NCBI RefSeq assembly: GCF_021497965.1
Contig: NZ_CP046525.1
Coordinates: 1,178,001 to 1,242,000 of the forward strand
Source: Streptococcus infantis
Lineage (GTDB): Bacteria > Bacillota > Bacilli > Lactobacillales > Streptococcaceae
DNA: 64,000 nucleotides
Reading direction: 5' to 3'
This document shows positions 37,794-47,542 of this stretch, piece by piece; within the stretch, counting starts at the first letter, position 1, and each line of letters starts with the position of its first letter. The notes beneath the pieces are model-generated. The model saw only the letters and a program-made list of their open reading frames with translations. It was not told the origin of the DNA and ran no database searches. A program made the translations under genes and the position numbers.

Positions 37794-38411
37794 TTACAGC
37801 CCAGACGACCTGTGACTAGCATCTCTTGCCTGCTCAAGTTTATTGACGTAGTATTCACGTTTTTCTTCGACTTCATGAATGGTGGGTTCATCCTTTTGTC
37901 CATGTACTCGAACAATCTTGGCAGGAATACCGACAACCGTCACATCGCTAGGTACATCTGCCACAACGACCGCTGCAGCACCGACCTTGGCATTTTCACC
38001 GATTTCAACGGGTCCGATAACTTGGGCATGAGCCGATATGAGAGCTCCCTTTCGAACGGTCGGATGGCGTTTGCCACTATCCTTACCTGTCCCACCAAGG
38101 GTTACCCCATGATAAAGGAGAACACCTTTTTCAACGATAGATGTCTCCCCAATCACAAGTCCTGCTCCATGGTCAATAAAGACACCTGATTCGATCTGAG
38201 CTCCAGGGTGAATCTCTATCTGCGTCCAAAAACGCCAAAACTGGCTGTGCATACGAGCTAAAAGCTTAAAGCCATGTTTCCAGAGAAAATGAGAGAGACG
38301 GTGGGCAGCCAAGGCTTTCACACCAGGATAGGTCAAAAGAACCTCCAAAGTGGTGCGAGCCGCTGGATCATTTTCTTTTACGATATCAATGGTTTCACGC
38401 CACCATCCCAT
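37794..38411 (-). CDS. cysE: Serine O-acetyltransferase
   Basis: A 205-residue enzyme that acetylates serine, the first step of cysteine synthesis. The left-handed beta-helix hexapeptide repeats are clear (EIHPGAQIESGVFIDHG, GVTLGGTGKDSGKRHPTV, and GPVEIGENAKVGAAAVV). It lies 14 bases after pnp and belongs to the pnp operon. Confidence 0.95.
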   Translation of the reverse strand: MGWWRETIDIVKENDPAARTTLEVLLTYPGVKALAAHRLSHFLWKHGFKLLARMHSQFWRFWTQIEIHPGAQIESGVFIDHGAGLVIGETSIVEKGVLLYHGVTLGGTGKDSGKRHPTVRKGALISAHAQVIGPVEIGENAKVGAAAVVVADVPSDVTVVGIPAKIVRVHGQKDEPTIHEVEEKREYYVNKLEQARDASHRSSGL

Positions 38412-38425
38412 ACATTTCTCCTTTC

Positions 38426-40648
38426 TTATTCTGAGTCTTTTGGTGTTTCTGTAGTTTCTTTCTTAGGTTTGTGATCCTTGTGGTGGTGACGAGGACGATC
38501 GCCATGACGATGACCTTTATCCCCTTTTTCTTCTGAACGTTCAGGTTTTGGTGGACGTGGCAAGAGTGCCTTCATAGAAGCATCTACACGACCTTTTTCA
38601 TCGATCTTGATAATCTTAACATCCACAAAATCACCAATTTGAACTAAATCTTCTACATTATTGGTACGTGTCCAAGCCATTTCAGAGATGTGTACGAGGG
38701 CATCTGTCTTGTCAAAGAGGTTGACAAAGGCACCGAATTTCTCGATACGAACCACTTTGGCATGGTAAACTTCATCCACCTTCGCTTCACGAACCAAACC
38801 AGCAATGATTTCTTTGGTACGGTTAATAGCAGCTTGATCGCTAGAGTAGATAGATACGTTACCTTCTTCGTCGATATCAATCTTAACGCCTGTTTCAGCG
38901 ATGATCTTATCAATGGTTTCTCCACCCTTACCGATGACAATCTTAATCTTGTCCACATCAATCTTAATAGTATCAATTTTCGGTGCAGTTGGAGCCAATT
39001 CTGGACGAACTTCTGGAATCGTTGCTTCAATCACGTCAAGGATTTCAAAACGAGCTTTCTTGGCTTGAGCAAGAGCCTCAGTCAAGATTTCTGCAGTGAT
39101 TCCTTGGATCTTGATATCCATTTGAAGGGCTGTAATACCGTCACGCGTTCCTGCAACCTTAAAGTCCATATCTCCAAAGTGGTCTTCCAAACCTTGGATA
39201 TCGGTCAATACGGTGTAGTTGTTTCCATCTGAGATGAGACCCATTGCAATACCAGCCACTGGTGCCTTGATTGGCACACCACCAGCCATAAGGGCAAGTG
39301 TTCCCGCACAGATAGATGCTTGAGATGAAGAACCGTTTGATTCCAAGACTTCTGCTACCAAACGAATCGCATATGGGAATTCTTCCAAGCTTGGCAATAC
39401 TTGCGCAAGAGCACGCTCACCAAGGGCACCGTGACCAATTTCACGACGACCAGGCGCACCGTAACGTCCAGTTTCACCAACGGAATATTGTGGGAAGTTG
39501 TAGTGGTGCATAAAGCGTTTCTTGTACTCTGGATCCAAGCCATCGATGATTTGCGTTTCACCCATTGGCGCTAAAGTCAAGATAGAAAGAGCCTGAGTTT
39601 GTCCACGCGTAAAGAGACCTGAACCGTGTACGCGAGGAAGGAAGTCAACAACCGCATCCAAAGGACGGATTTCATCGACCTTACGACCGTCAGGACGAAC
39701 CTTGTCTTCTGTGATCAAACGGCGCACTTCTGCGTGTTCCATTTGTTCCAAGATTTCAGCCACATCACGCATGATACGGTCAAATTCTTCGTGGTCTGCA
39801 TATTTTTCTTCGTAAACTGCTGTAACTTGGTCTTTGACTGCTTGAGTTGCAGCTTCACGCGCCAATTTTTCTTCAACTTGAACAGCTTTTTGAAGGTCGC
39901 TGTTGTAGGCTGCGATAATTTCAGCTTGCAATTCAGCATCCACATGAAGCAATTCTACTTCTGCTTTTTCTTTACCAACTGCCACAACGATTTCTTCTTG
40001 GAAGGCAATCAATTCTTTAACGGCTTCGTGTCCTTTGAGAAGAGCTTCCAACATGATTTCTTCTGACAATTCTTTGGCACCAGACTCTACCATGTTGATA
40101 GCATGCTTAGTACCAGCTACTGTCAATTCAAGAAGCGATTGCTCTGCTTGTTCTTGCGTTGGGTTGATGATGATTTGGCCATCAACATAGCCTACTTGTA
40201 CCCCAGCGATTGGTCCGTCAAATGGAATATCTGAGATAGAAAGTGCCAATGATGAACCAAACATAGCTGCCATTGGTGCAGATGCATTTTCATCATAAGA
40301 AAGGACTGTATTGATGACCTGCACTTCGTTACGGAAACCTTCCGCAAACATAGGACGGATGGGACGGTCAATCAAACGTGCTGTCAAGGTCGCATCAGTT
40401 GAAGGACGTCCTTCACGTTTCATAAAGCCACCAGGAAATTTCCCAGCCGCATACATTTTTTCTTCGTAGTTGACTTGAAGTGGGAAGAAATCACCAGTTG
40501 CCATCTTCTTAGACATAACGGCAGCAGTCAAGACAGTTGACTCACCGTAACGAACGACAACAGCGCCATTTGCTTGCTTAGCAACCTGACCAGTCTCTAC
40601 GATTAACTCACGACCCGCAAAAGTCGTTTGAAACACTTGTTTTGTCAT
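38426..40648 (-). CDS. pnp: Polyribonucleotide nucleotidyltransferase
   Basis: A 740-residue 3'-5' exoribonuclease of the degradosome. Two RNase PH domains, a KH domain ([19 protein letters not shown]) and an S1 domain ([19 protein letters not shown]) are followed by a His/Lys/Arg-rich tail. The start [15 protein letters not shown] at 40648 follows AAAGGGG. The frame is open for 45 more codons upstream, but that part is the structured leader, not protein. First gene of the operon with cysE, the nucleoside phosphorylase, cysS and mrnC. Confidence 0.97.
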   Translation of the reverse strand: MTKQVFQTTFAGRELIVETGQVAKQANGAVVVRYGESTVLTAAVMSKKMATGDFFPLQVNYEEKMYAAGKFPGGFMKREGRPSTDATLTARLIDRPIRPMFAEGFRNEVQVINTVLSYDENASAPMAAMFGSSLALSISDIPFDGPIAGVQVGYVDGQIIINPTQEQAEQSLLELTVAGTKHAINMVESGAKELSEEIMLEALLKGHEAVKELIAFQEEIVVAVGKEKAEVELLHVDAELQAEIIAAYNSDLQKAVQVEEKLAREAATQAVKDQVTAVYEEKYADHEEFDRIMRDVAEILEQMEHAEVRRLITEDKVRPDGRKVDEIRPLDAVVDFLPRVHGSGLFTRGQTQALSILTLAPMGETQIIDGLDPEYKKRFMHHYNFPQYSVGETGRYGAPGRREIGHGALGERALAQVLPSLEEFPYAIRLVAEVLESNGSSSQASICAGTLALMAGGVPIKAPVAGIAMGLISDGNNYTVLTDIQGLEDHFGDMDFKVAGTRDGITALQMDIKIQGITAEILTEALAQAKKARFEILDVIEATIPEVRPELAPTAPKIDTIKIDVDKIKIVIGKGGETIDKIIAETGVKIDIDEEGNVSIYSSDQAAINRTKEIIAGLVREAKVDEVYHAKVVRIEKFGAFVNLFDKTDALVHISEMAWTRTNNVEDLVQIGDFVDVKIIKIDEKGRVDASMKALLPRPPKPERSEEKGDKGHRHGDRPRHHHKDHKPKKETTETPKDSE

Positions 40649-40693
40649 TTTAATCCCCTTTGGATTGATAAAATTATACGCCTTGCCTACAAA

Positions 40694-40830
40694 AATCAGG
40701 ATACAAAGGGCGTGAAGAATCCCGTATGAAAATAGGAGATTGACGCAGTGTGCCACGCACACCAGGAAATCTATCTTTTTCACTAGGGATTTAGCCCATG
40801 TTCAACTCCGAAATTATTTTAGATCTGATT
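40694..40830 (+). repeat. Structured hairpin element, pnp copy
   Basis: The core is 40708-40797 with stems GGGC/GCCC, AATCCC/GGGATT, TGAAAA/TTTTCA, AGATT/AATCT and GTGTGC/GCACAC, all Watson-Crick. An outer pair AATCAG/CTGATT lies at 40694-40699 and 40825-40830. The same architecture is found after rpsO. Judged by its loops this copy reads on the + strand, opposite to pnp. Confidence 0.8.
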
Positions 40831-40966
40831 CTTTAACTTACATCTCTTTGACATAAGATTAAGACTGCTTAAATATCGTTTATACCCTCATCTTTGTATC
40901 AAGTACGTACAGAGTCTATTTTATCATATTTTTCTTAAAAAGTGCGGGCTTTTCTACAAAAAAAGA

Positions 40967-40994
40967 ACCATTCTTCTCACCAGAAAAGAATGGT
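40967..40994 (-). terminator. metEF terminator
   Basis: On the minus strand ACCATTCTT and AAGAATGGT pair, followed by TCTTTTTTTG. Confidence 0.85.
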
Positions 40995-41003
40995 CTGCTT
41001 GTT

Positions 41004-41870
41004 TTATTTTACAGGCTGATGGTTGAACAAGGCATGAGTTGCTTGATGGATATACTGAGCCGTTTCTGCATTGTTCATAGTGTAGAGATGCACACCAGCT
41101 ACGTCTTGCGTTACCAAGTCCACGATTTGGTCTACGGCATAGGCAAGTCCTGCTGCTCTGAGTGACTCAGGGTCATTCTCATACTTGTCCAAGATAGCCT
41201 TAAACTTCCGCGGAAGATGGATATTCTCACAAGTCTTCAAAAGACGAAGCGCTTGGTTACGGTTAAGAATTGGCATGATCCCTGCATGAATAGGAACATC
41301 AATCCCAGCCAAGGTACATTTGTCTTGGAAATCGTAGAAACGCTCATTGTCAAAGAAAAGTTGCGTTACTAAACTAGAGCATCCTGCATCCACTTTTTTC
41401 TTGAGATTTTGGATATCTGAGATTTGGTTTGGCGAATCTGGGTGCCCTTCAGGATAACAAGCACCAATGATATCAAAGTGTGGTGCCTGCTCCTTGATGA
41501 ACTCAATCAAGTCTGTCGCATAACGGAAATCCTTCTGTGGCTCAACACCTGGAATGATATCTCCACGAAGAGCCAAAATCTTCTGTACTCCAACCTTATC
41601 CAAATCTGCAATGGTCTCAGCCACCTTATCCTTAGTCAAGTAGATAGCTGGCAAGTGAGCAATGGTCTTAATATTCAAGTCATTTTGAATATAGTCAGCC
41701 AAACGAACCGTCGTCTCTTTGATATTAAATTTATTATTACTTGCAGTCACACTGATAAAGTGTGGTGCTAAATCCTGCATATTTTGGAGTGCAGAAATAA
41801 TTTTATCATTGCCTACTTCTGGGTTTGGAGGGAAAACTTCAAATGAGAGGGACGGTGTTTGACGTGACAT
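41004..41870 (-). CDS. metF: 5,10-methylenetetrahydrofolate reductase
   Basis: A 288-residue flavoenzyme that makes 5-methyl-tetrahydrofolate for MetE. The beginning PSLSFEVFPP carries the conserved glutamate, and the blocks HLPAIYLTKD, ILALRGD and GACYPEGHPDSP are typical. Second gene of the metE-metF operon, 62 bases after metE. The MET-box upstream of metE controls both. Confidence 0.97.
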   Translation of the reverse strand: MSRQTPSLSFEVFPPNPEVGNDKIISALQNMQDLAPHFISVTASNNKFNIKETTVRLADYIQNDLNIKTIAHLPAIYLTKDKVAETIADLDKVGVQKILALRGDIIPGVEPQKDFRYATDLIEFIKEQAPHFDIIGACYPEGHPDSPNQISDIQNLKKKVDAGCSSLVTQLFFDNERFYDFQDKCTLAGIDVPIHAGIMPILNRNQALRLLKTCENIHLPRKFKAILDKYENDPESLRAAGLAYAVDQIVDLVTQDVAGVHLYTMNNAETAQYIHQATHALFNHQPVK

Positions 41871-41932
41871 ATGTATGAACCTTTTCTAGTTGATTTCTTA
41901 CTGATTAACCGTGTAGGGAGAATTGTCTTTTC

Positions 41933-44182
41933 TTACAATTTCTCACGCGCAGCTTTCGCAGCTTCTACAAGACGGATCAAGCTTTCTTTAGTTTCTGGGA
42001 TACCACGTGTTTTCAAACCACAGTCAGGGTTGATCCATACTTTCTTGCTTGGAACTTTTGCAAGGATGGCTTCGATTGTGTGGTCGATTTCGCCTTCATT
42101 AGGCACACGAGGAGAGTGGATATCGTAAACTCCAGGACCCACTTCTGTCTGGAAGTTTTGAGCTTTGAGTTCATCCAAGATTTCAAGGTTTGAACGGCTA
42201 GCTTCAAATGAGATAACATCCGCATCCATGTTGTCGATAGCTTTGATGATATCTGTAAATTCTGAGTAACACATGTGAGTGTGGATTTGAGTATCTGGCG
42301 CTACTGTTGAGTGTACCAAGCGGAAGGCTGGAATAGCCCAATCAAGGTAGTCTTCGTACCAGTCGCTACGACGGAGTGGCAATTTCTCACGAAGAGCAGC
42401 CTCGTCGATTTGGATGATTTTCACGCCTGCAGCTTCAAGGTCAAGAACTTCATCCTTGATTGCAAGAGCGATTTGAAGAGTCGAATCCTTGATAGAGAGG
42501 TCTTCACGTGGGAATGACCAGTTAAGGATTGTAACAGGTCCAGTCAACATACCTTTAACAGGTTTGTCTGTACGGCTTTGTGCGTAGCTAGACCATTTAA
42601 CAGTGATTGGGTTGAGACGAGTAACATCGCCCCAGATGATTGGTGGTTTCACCCCACGCATACCGTATGATTGTACCCAACCGTTCTTAGAGAAGAGGTA
42701 ACCTGACAAGTTTTGACCGAAGTACTCAACCATGTCATTACGCTCGAATTCACCGTGTACAAGCACGTCAAATCCAACTTCTTCTTGCCATTTAATCCAT
42801 TCGTCGATTTGCTCTGCCAAGAACTTGTCATAGTCTTCTGCTGACAACTCACCCTTACGGAAGGCCAAACGTTTAGCACGAACTTCCTTAGTTTGAGGGA
42901 ATGAACCGATAGTTGTTGTTGGAAGAGCTGGAAGTTTGAAAGCATCTTCTTGGATAGCTTCACGCTCAGCAAAGGCTGGTAAACGAGTGTAGTCTGCGTC
43001 TGTCAATCCAGCGATACGAGAACGAAGTTCAGCATTTTCACCAACTCGCTCAGTCGCAAAGAGTTCTTTGTTAGTTGCAAGAGCTTCTGCACCTTGACCG
43101 TTGCGGATAGCATCCAAGTCACGGATTTCATCCAATTTTTCTACTGCAAAAGCAAAGTGGTTCAAGATAGCTGGTTCAAAGTCTTCATTTGCTGTTGTAA
43201 AAGGCACGTGAAGAAGTGAACATGAGCTTGTCAAAACGATGTTTTCAGCTGGGATTTGCTCAAGAATAGCCAAGCTCTTTTCGTAGTTGTTGCGCCAGAT
43301 GTTCTTACCATTGACAATACCCGCATAAAGAGTCTTGTCAGCTGGGAATCCGCCTTTAACGAGTTCAAGAGTTTTCTTACCTTCAACGAAGTCAAGACCG
43401 ATCGCATCTACTGGCAATTTCACAAGGTCAGCGTAAACGTCACGAACGTCTCCAAAGTAAGTTTGAAGCAAGACTTCAAGACCTTTTTTATCAGTCAAGA
43501 GTTTGTTGTAGATGTTCAAGAATAGGGCTTTTTCTTCTTCTGTCAAGTCTTTGACAAGAGCAGCTTCGTCGAGTTGGATACGAGTTGCACCAAGTTCAGC
43601 CAATTTCGCAAAAACATCTTGGTAAGCAGCTACTAAGCTATCCACGAAATCTTCTGCTTTCACACCTTCTTCAAAGTCTGACAATTGAAGGAAAGTGAAT
43701 GGACCTACAAGGACAGGACGAGTGTTAAGACCCAATTCTTTAGCTTCTTGGAACTCATCGAAAATCTTGTGACCAGCCAATTTTACTTTAGTGTCTTTTT
43801 CAAATTTTGGAACGATGTAGTGGTAGTTTGTGTTGAACCATTTCTTCATCGGAAGGGCACGAACATCCCCTTTTTCTCCTTGGTAACCACGTCCCAAAGC
43901 AAAGTAGCGTTCAAGGTCAGACAAGTCCAAGTTTTGTACTGAAGCAGGAACTACGTTGAAAAGGAAGGCAGCATCAAGGAAGTTGTCGTAGTGAGAAAAG
44001 TCATTTGATGGGATTTCAGTGATGCCTTTTTCTTTGACGATATTCCAGTGTTTTGCACGCAATTCTTTAGCCGCAGCCAAGAGTTCTTCTTCTGAGATTT
44101 CTTTTCTAAAGTATTTTTCAGTTGTAAATTTTAATTCGCGGAATTCACCCAAACGTGGGAATCCGATAATAGTAGTTGACAT
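41933..44182 (-). CDS. metE: Cobalamin-independent methionine synthase
   Basis: A 749-residue enzyme that transfers a methyl group from 5-methyl-tetrahydrofolate (polyglutamate) to homocysteine. Two related barrel domains are present, and the catalytic half holds zinc-ligand regions HTHMCYSEF and NPDCGLKTR. The ATG at 44182 follows TTGGAGGAC; the 39-residue extension of the open frame contains the promoter and MET-box and is rejected. First gene of metE-metF. Confidence 0.97.
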   Translation of the reverse strand: MSTTIIGFPRLGEFRELKFTTEKYFRKEISEEELLAAAKELRAKHWNIVKEKGITEIPSNDFSHYDNFLDAAFLFNVVPASVQNLDLSDLERYFALGRGYQGEKGDVRALPMKKWFNTNYHYIVPKFEKDTKVKLAGHKIFDEFQEAKELGLNTRPVLVGPFTFLQLSDFEEGVKAEDFVDSLVAAYQDVFAKLAELGATRIQLDEAALVKDLTEEEKALFLNIYNKLLTDKKGLEVLLQTYFGDVRDVYADLVKLPVDAIGLDFVEGKKTLELVKGGFPADKTLYAGIVNGKNIWRNNYEKSLAILEQIPAENIVLTSSCSLLHVPFTTANEDFEPAILNHFAFAVEKLDEIRDLDAIRNGQGAEALATNKELFATERVGENAELRSRIAGLTDADYTRLPAFAEREAIQEDAFKLPALPTTTIGSFPQTKEVRAKRLAFRKGELSAEDYDKFLAEQIDEWIKWQEEVGFDVLVHGEFERNDMVEYFGQNLSGYLFSKNGWVQSYGMRGVKPPIIWGDVTRLNPITVKWSSYAQSRTDKPVKGMLTGPVTILNWSFPREDLSIKDSTLQIALAIKDEVLDLEAAGVKIIQIDEAALREKLPLRRSDWYEDYLDWAIPAFRLVHSTVAPDTQIHTHMCYSEFTDIIKAIDNMDADVISFEASRSNLEILDELKAQNFQTEVGPGVYDIHSPRVPNEGEIDHTIEAILAKVPSKKVWINPDCGLKTRGIPETKESLIRLVEAAKAAREKL

Positions 44183-44213
44183 GTTTTGTCCTCCAAAAAT
44201 TGTTGTTGAAACT

Positions 44214-44242
44214 ATCTTAACAGAAAAGAAACTGTCTGTATA
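44214..44242 (-). promoter_or_regulatory. metE promoter
   Basis: On the minus strand an extended -10 TGTTAAGAT (TAAGAT at 44214-44219), with TATACA at the -35 place (44237-44242). The weak -35 fits activator dependence. Confidence 0.5.
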
Positions 44243-44262
44243 ATTGTAAAAAATTAGGCTTT

Positions 44263-44283
44263 GATATAGTTTGAAACTATATC
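44263..44283. promoter_or_regulatory. MET-box upstream of metE
   Basis: TATAGTTTGAAACTATA extended by GA and TC gives a perfect 21-base palindrome around a central G. It is the known streptococcal MetR/MtaR motif and lies about 65 bases upstream of the predicted metE start point. Confidence 0.85.
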
Positions 44284-44304
44284 TCGATTCAAAAGACAAA
44301 AAAA

Positions 44305-44328
44305 GATTTGGAGAAGATTCCCCAAATC
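44305..44328 (-). terminator. Terminator after the HigA-type gene
   Basis: GATTTGG and CCAAATC pair; on the minus strand TTTTTTTG follows. Confidence 0.8.
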
Positions 44329-44441
44329 CTTTGATAGATAACGGTTCACTGACTTTTTAAATATCTACGTTCAGAACAAAATATCAACAAATCGAAAGCT
44401 ACCTATGGCTTGTTATTAGAAAAGACTATAGGCACTGATTC

Positions 44442-44735
44442 TCAACTATTTTCCTGTTCAAGCGGTACAACCTCTAGTGTCTTGCCTAAACTGGCTAAAA
44501 CTTTTAAGACGGTATCTAACTGTGGACTCGTCTTCCCTGTTTCCATCCTGGCTATGACAGGCTGACTCACTCCACTGAGTTCTTCTAGCTTTTTCTGACT
44601 AATTCCTTGCGCACGTCTAGCTTCAATCAGTTCACTCATGATAGCCACTCGCATATCACTTTCAAGGATTTCCTCCTTGGTGAAGAGTTGAGACCGGACA
44701 TCCTTCCAGTTACTTCCAATGGCTCTATTTTTCAT
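44442..44735 (-). CDS. XRE-family helix-turn-helix protein, HigA-type antitoxin (orphan)
   Basis: A 97-residue DNA-binding protein. Residues about 35-85 form a Cro/CI helix-turn-helix (GISQKKLEELSGVSQPVIAR, then METGKTSPQLDTVLKVLASL). The N-terminal part (NRAIGSNWKDVRSQLFTKEE) is typical of antitoxins in HigBA-like pairs. Its start overlaps the stop codon of a truncated upstream frame that looks like the end of a HigB toxin. A GTG directly before the ATG is another possible start. With the toxin gone it may act only as a repressor. Confidence 0.8.
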   Translation of the reverse strand: MKNRAIGSNWKDVRSQLFTKEEILESDMRVAIMSELIEARRAQGISQKKLEELSGVSQPVIARMETGKTSPQLDTVLKVLASLGKTLEVVPLEQENS

Positions 44736-44802
44736 CACTTAACCCTCTTTCTTTTAAGTCCTTCAGTTCACGCTTGGCTTTTTTAAAATTATAACTTAAA
44801 AG
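44725..44802 (-). pseudogene. C-terminal remnant of a HigB/Gp49-type toxin
   Basis: On the minus strand the frame reads LLSYNFKKAKRELKDLKERG then LSDEK and a stop. The KKAKRELKDLKERG end is typical of HigB (Gp49-like) toxins, and the stop overlaps the antitoxin start as in intact pairs. A stop codon lies directly before this frame and no further toxin sequence was found upstream, so the gene is truncated. Confidence 0.6.
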
Positions 44803-44836
44803 TTATTAAAAGTAAATCCAAATATTTATAAAAAGA

Positions 44837-44866
44837 AGACCTTAGAAAATTCTAAAGGTCTCATTT
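44837..44866 (-). terminator. Terminator after the glycosylase gene
   Basis: AGACCTTTAGAA and TTCTAAGGTCT pair on the minus strand, followed by TCTTTTT. Confidence 0.7.
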
Positions 44867-44919
44867 TTATTATTCGAAAAATTACGAAAAGAGTTATATA
44901 TTGGAGAACATCCTGACTC

Positions 44920-45285
44920 TTACTCCAGCTCTATCCCCTTGTCACGAAGATTAGCCAGACACTCCTCATAGTAGGCATGGTCATGCTCACTATAGATAGG
45001 ACTTTTCAGCTTTTCCTCTGCTAAGTCTTGATAAGGAGGGCAGGTCTTGCCACGGTAGTTCTTGTCCAGCCACTCCGGACTTATCTTGTAGCCACGGCTA
45101 GTCATCTCATCCATGATCAAGCAATGATAGGCATAGAGACGATAGGGCGAGTGGGTAAAGACATAGTCCACTGTCGCATGCTTTCTGCCCCAGCCATTGC
45201 CACGAAGGGCGCAACACTCCCGATGTTGCCCCAAAAGCTGAGGACGGGGAAGTTGTGAAATCAAAGTCTCATGCCAAAGTCTCAT
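44920..45285 (-). CDS. Pyrimidine-dimer DNA glycosylase family protein (T4 endonuclease V-like)
   Basis: A 121-residue protein of the Pyr_excise/TIGR02328 family. The start MRLWHETLISQLPRPQLLGQ and HRECCAL parallel the T4 endonuclease V N-terminus, and E23 falls at the catalytic glutamate position of that enzyme. The family removes UV-made pyrimidine dimers, though activity of bacterial members of this short type is mostly untested. It overlaps the DUF1722 gene by 17 bases. Confidence 0.75.
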   Translation of the reverse strand: MRLWHETLISQLPRPQLLGQHRECCALRGNGWGRKHATVDYVFTHSPYRLYAYHCLIMDEMTSRGYKISPEWLDKNYRGKTCPPYQDLAEEKLKSPIYSEHDHAYYEECLANLRDKGIELE

Positions 45286-45673
45286 GGGAGTCTCCTTTCA
45301 GCAAGCTAGAATGTTGCAGATAGCTATTTGGGTAACGCTCAAGCAAATCTCTCGTCTTAGCAATCAAGTCTTGCTTGGAAGCTTGACCAAAGCGGTAGCG
45401 ATCCAGCAAGAGCATATAGTCTTTGCGTTCGTCAAGGCTGGCTTGCTTTTTAAAATAGCCCCAAATATGCTGAAAGGCGTTGCAAACTTGACCCCTGTGT
45501 TCTGGAATCTTGCAGGCATGGTCAATCATCTCTTGAACCTGACTCACCTCCACCACTTCTTGCTTGAGATACTGGCGAATGTCCTTGTAAATATTACTAG
45601 AATGGCTCAAAACAAGGTATTTATTTTCCGCCCAGAGTTGCTGACAAAGGGCACGTTGGTTGTTAGTTTCCAT
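45269..45673 (-). CDS. DUF1722 (YbgA) family protein
   Basis: A 134-residue protein with the YbgA pattern: LWAENKYLVLSHSSNIYKDI near the start, the HIWGYFKK block in the middle, and RYRFGQASKQDLIAKTRDLL then YPNSYLQ at the end. The domain is often fused to or paired with DNA photolyase-like or DUF523 proteins and has no proven activity. It overlaps the glycosylase gene, so the pair may act together in UV damage repair. Confidence 0.78.
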   Translation of the reverse strand: METNNQRALCQQLWAENKYLVLSHSSNIYKDIRQYLKQEVVEVSQVQEMIDHACKIPEHRGQVCNAFQHIWGYFKKQASLDERKDYMLLLDRYRFGQASKQDLIAKTRDLLERYPNSYLQHSSLLKGDSHETLA

Positions 45674-45754
45674 ATTTCTCCTAACTTTCTACTAGTTCCC
45701 AGGAAATACGGAAACAAAGTTATATCTATAAAATGAGCGAATCAATTGGCTCCA

Positions 45755-47356
45755 TCACCCTTTAAAGTTTTTCAAAAACTCTTTGAGCTCGGCATCAGCT
45801 TCTGGTGTGGTTCCGTGGAGTTGACCGAGCATTTCAAGTAGAGAAGCTGTTTGGCTTTCGATCGCTTTATTAGTCTCATTAATCTTGCTGACGATTTCTG
45901 TCAGTGGCTCGACTTCTTCTTCCTCAAAGGTGTCTACATAACGAGGGATATTGAGATTGTAGTCATTTTCGACGATTTCTTCATAGCTTGCAAGATGAGC
46001 AAACTTATCCATCTCCTCACGAGACTTGTAGGCTTCCAGAATCTTCTCGATATGAGCATCCGTCATGATATTCTGGTTTTTACCCTTATCAAACTCCTTA
46101 GAAGCATCGATAAAGTAAACATCACGATTGGTACGGTTCTTCTTGAGAATGATGACCGTGGTCGGAATGCTGGTATTAAAGAAGATATTGGCAGGTAGAC
46201 CGATAACCGTATCAATGGCCCCTTCTTCTAATAAGGCCTTACGAATGGTTCCTTCCGCATTACCACGGAAGAGAACACCATGGGGAAGGACGATAGCCAT
46301 GACCCCATTATCCTGCTTGAGGTGGTAATATCCATGCAATAGAAAGGCAAAGTCAGCCTTGGACTGAGGCGCCAGTTTCCCAAAAGGAGAGAAACGAGGA
46401 TCATTCAGGAAGCCAGAGCTTGCTGACCACTTGGCAGAGTATGGAGGGTTCATGAGAACCCCATCAAAGTTGGTCGGTTCTTGTGTCGGCCAGTCTTCGT
46501 CTAGTGTATCAGCATTGTGGAGAAATTGATTCTCAACTGGAACACCGTGTAGAATCATGTTCATCCGAGCTAGGTTATAGGTCGAGGTATTGAGTTCCTG
46601 ACCAAAGTAGACCACCGTCTGCGGTTTGTGAGAGTATTTCTTGGCATTGAGCAAGAGAGAGCCAGAACCCATAGTCGCATCATAGAGGGTAAAACCTTGC
46701 TGATCTTCACGACCCAAAAAGGCAATCTGAGTCATGAGTTTGGCAACAGGCTGAGGTGTATAAAACTCACCAGCTTTCTTACCTGAGTCGGTCGCAAATT
46801 GACCGATCAGATACTCATAGGCATCCCCAAGCATATCACCAGCATGACCAGCCACATCTAGCACAGCCAACTCTTTCATGACCGCTGCTACCGTTTGGTT
46901 TTGCTTTTGCGGAGTAGCCCCTAGCTTTTTAGAGTAGAGGTCGATATCTTCAAAGAGATTTTCATAGAGGTCGTCACTCTGCTCGATATCACGAAAACCT
47001 TGAGCCAAGTCTTCCAACTGGAAAGTCCCTTCATTGACACGCGCTACCAGAGCCGTAAAGGTCAGGTCGGGCTTGATGATATAGTTGAGCTCATCATTCA
47101 TGACAGAGACTAGATCCTCATGGGTATCCGCATCCTCGTAGTAGTTGCGATAGACCTCAAGGGCATCCTCAAGACTATCTGTCCCCTCTTCCATGGTCTC
47201 CGCCACGAAAAAGAGCATCTTGTCTGACAGATACTTATAAAAGACCATGCCCAAAAGATAGGACTTGTAGTCGTTGGCATCCATCTTAGAGCGGAGAACA
47301 TCCGCTGAGTTCCACAGAGCTTGGTAGAGCGACTGGGAAGTTTGTGTTGTTTCCAT
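45755..47356 (-). CDS. hsdM: Type I restriction-modification DNA methyltransferase subunit HsdM
   Basis: A 533-residue N6-adenine methyltransferase. The N-terminal HsdM helical domain (LWNSADVLRSKMDANDYKSY) is followed by the SAM-binding motif YDATMGSGSLLLN and the catalytic motif MNPPYSAKW. The ATG at 47356 is chosen over the frame start at 47380 because the extension lacks an RBS. It lies downstream of hsdS and a HAD phosphatase gene rather than beside hsdR. Confidence 0.96.
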   Translation of the reverse strand: METTQTSQSLYQALWNSADVLRSKMDANDYKSYLLGMVFYKYLSDKMLFFVAETMEEGTDSLEDALEVYRNYYEDADTHEDLVSVMNDELNYIIKPDLTFTALVARVNEGTFQLEDLAQGFRDIEQSDDLYENLFEDIDLYSKKLGATPQKQNQTVAAVMKELAVLDVAGHAGDMLGDAYEYLIGQFATDSGKKAGEFYTPQPVAKLMTQIAFLGREDQQGFTLYDATMGSGSLLLNAKKYSHKPQTVVYFGQELNTSTYNLARMNMILHGVPVENQFLHNADTLDEDWPTQEPTNFDGVLMNPPYSAKWSASSGFLNDPRFSPFGKLAPQSKADFAFLLHGYYHLKQDNGVMAIVLPHGVLFRGNAEGTIRKALLEEGAIDTVIGLPANIFFNTSIPTTVIILKKNRTNRDVYFIDASKEFDKGKNQNIMTDAHIEKILEAYKSREEMDKFAHLASYEEIVENDYNLNIPRYVDTFEEEEVEPLTEIVSKINETNKAIESQTASLLEMLGQLHGTTPEADAELKEFLKNFKG

Positions 47357-47398
47357 AATGTTTCTTTCTAATTTTTGCAATTATTTTTAAACAAGCAA

Positions 47399-47491
47399 TC
47401 ATTTATAACCAATCACTTCTCTTTCTACCGTTTGAATCAAGTCCAAAGGAATATCAGAAATAGGAAGTTGATAAACGATGTTTTTCGAGGG
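47399..47491 (-). pseudogene. Possible gene remnant upstream of hsdM
   Basis: Within the 186-base gap the minus strand carries a stop-bounded frame of 30 codons (NIVYQLPISDIPLDLIQTVE, then REVIGYK). It looks like the end of a real protein but has no start or RBS. I do not recognise the family, and the frame may be chance. Confidence 0.35.
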
Positions 47492-47542
47492 TTATAAAAT
47501 CCAGATTTTCGATAGAAAGGAAATCAGAGCCTTTTGAAACAA

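Larger units (their letters stand above)
40649..41003 (-). promoter_or_regulatory. pnp leader region
   Basis: This 355-base gap has no gene. It contains the metEF terminator (40967-40994), a likely pnp -10 (minus-strand TGATAAAAT, about 40919-40927) and a leader of roughly 260 bases carrying the hairpin element at 40708-40797. PNPase controls its own long leader in other bacteria; the same may hold here. Confidence 0.6.

Noticed and set aside
40649-40783. 45-codon N-terminal extension of the pnp reading frame
   Set aside because: It coincides with the structured hairpin leader, and the start at 40648 has a strong RBS and the normal PNPase beginning.
44183-44299. 39-codon extension of metE
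   Set aside because: It contains the MET-box and the promoter; the ATG at 44182 has a good RBS and the family's usual start.
45028-45258. Open frame on the + strand inside the glycosylase gene
   Set aside because: Antisense shadow of a recognisable family; no RBS and no protein-like features.
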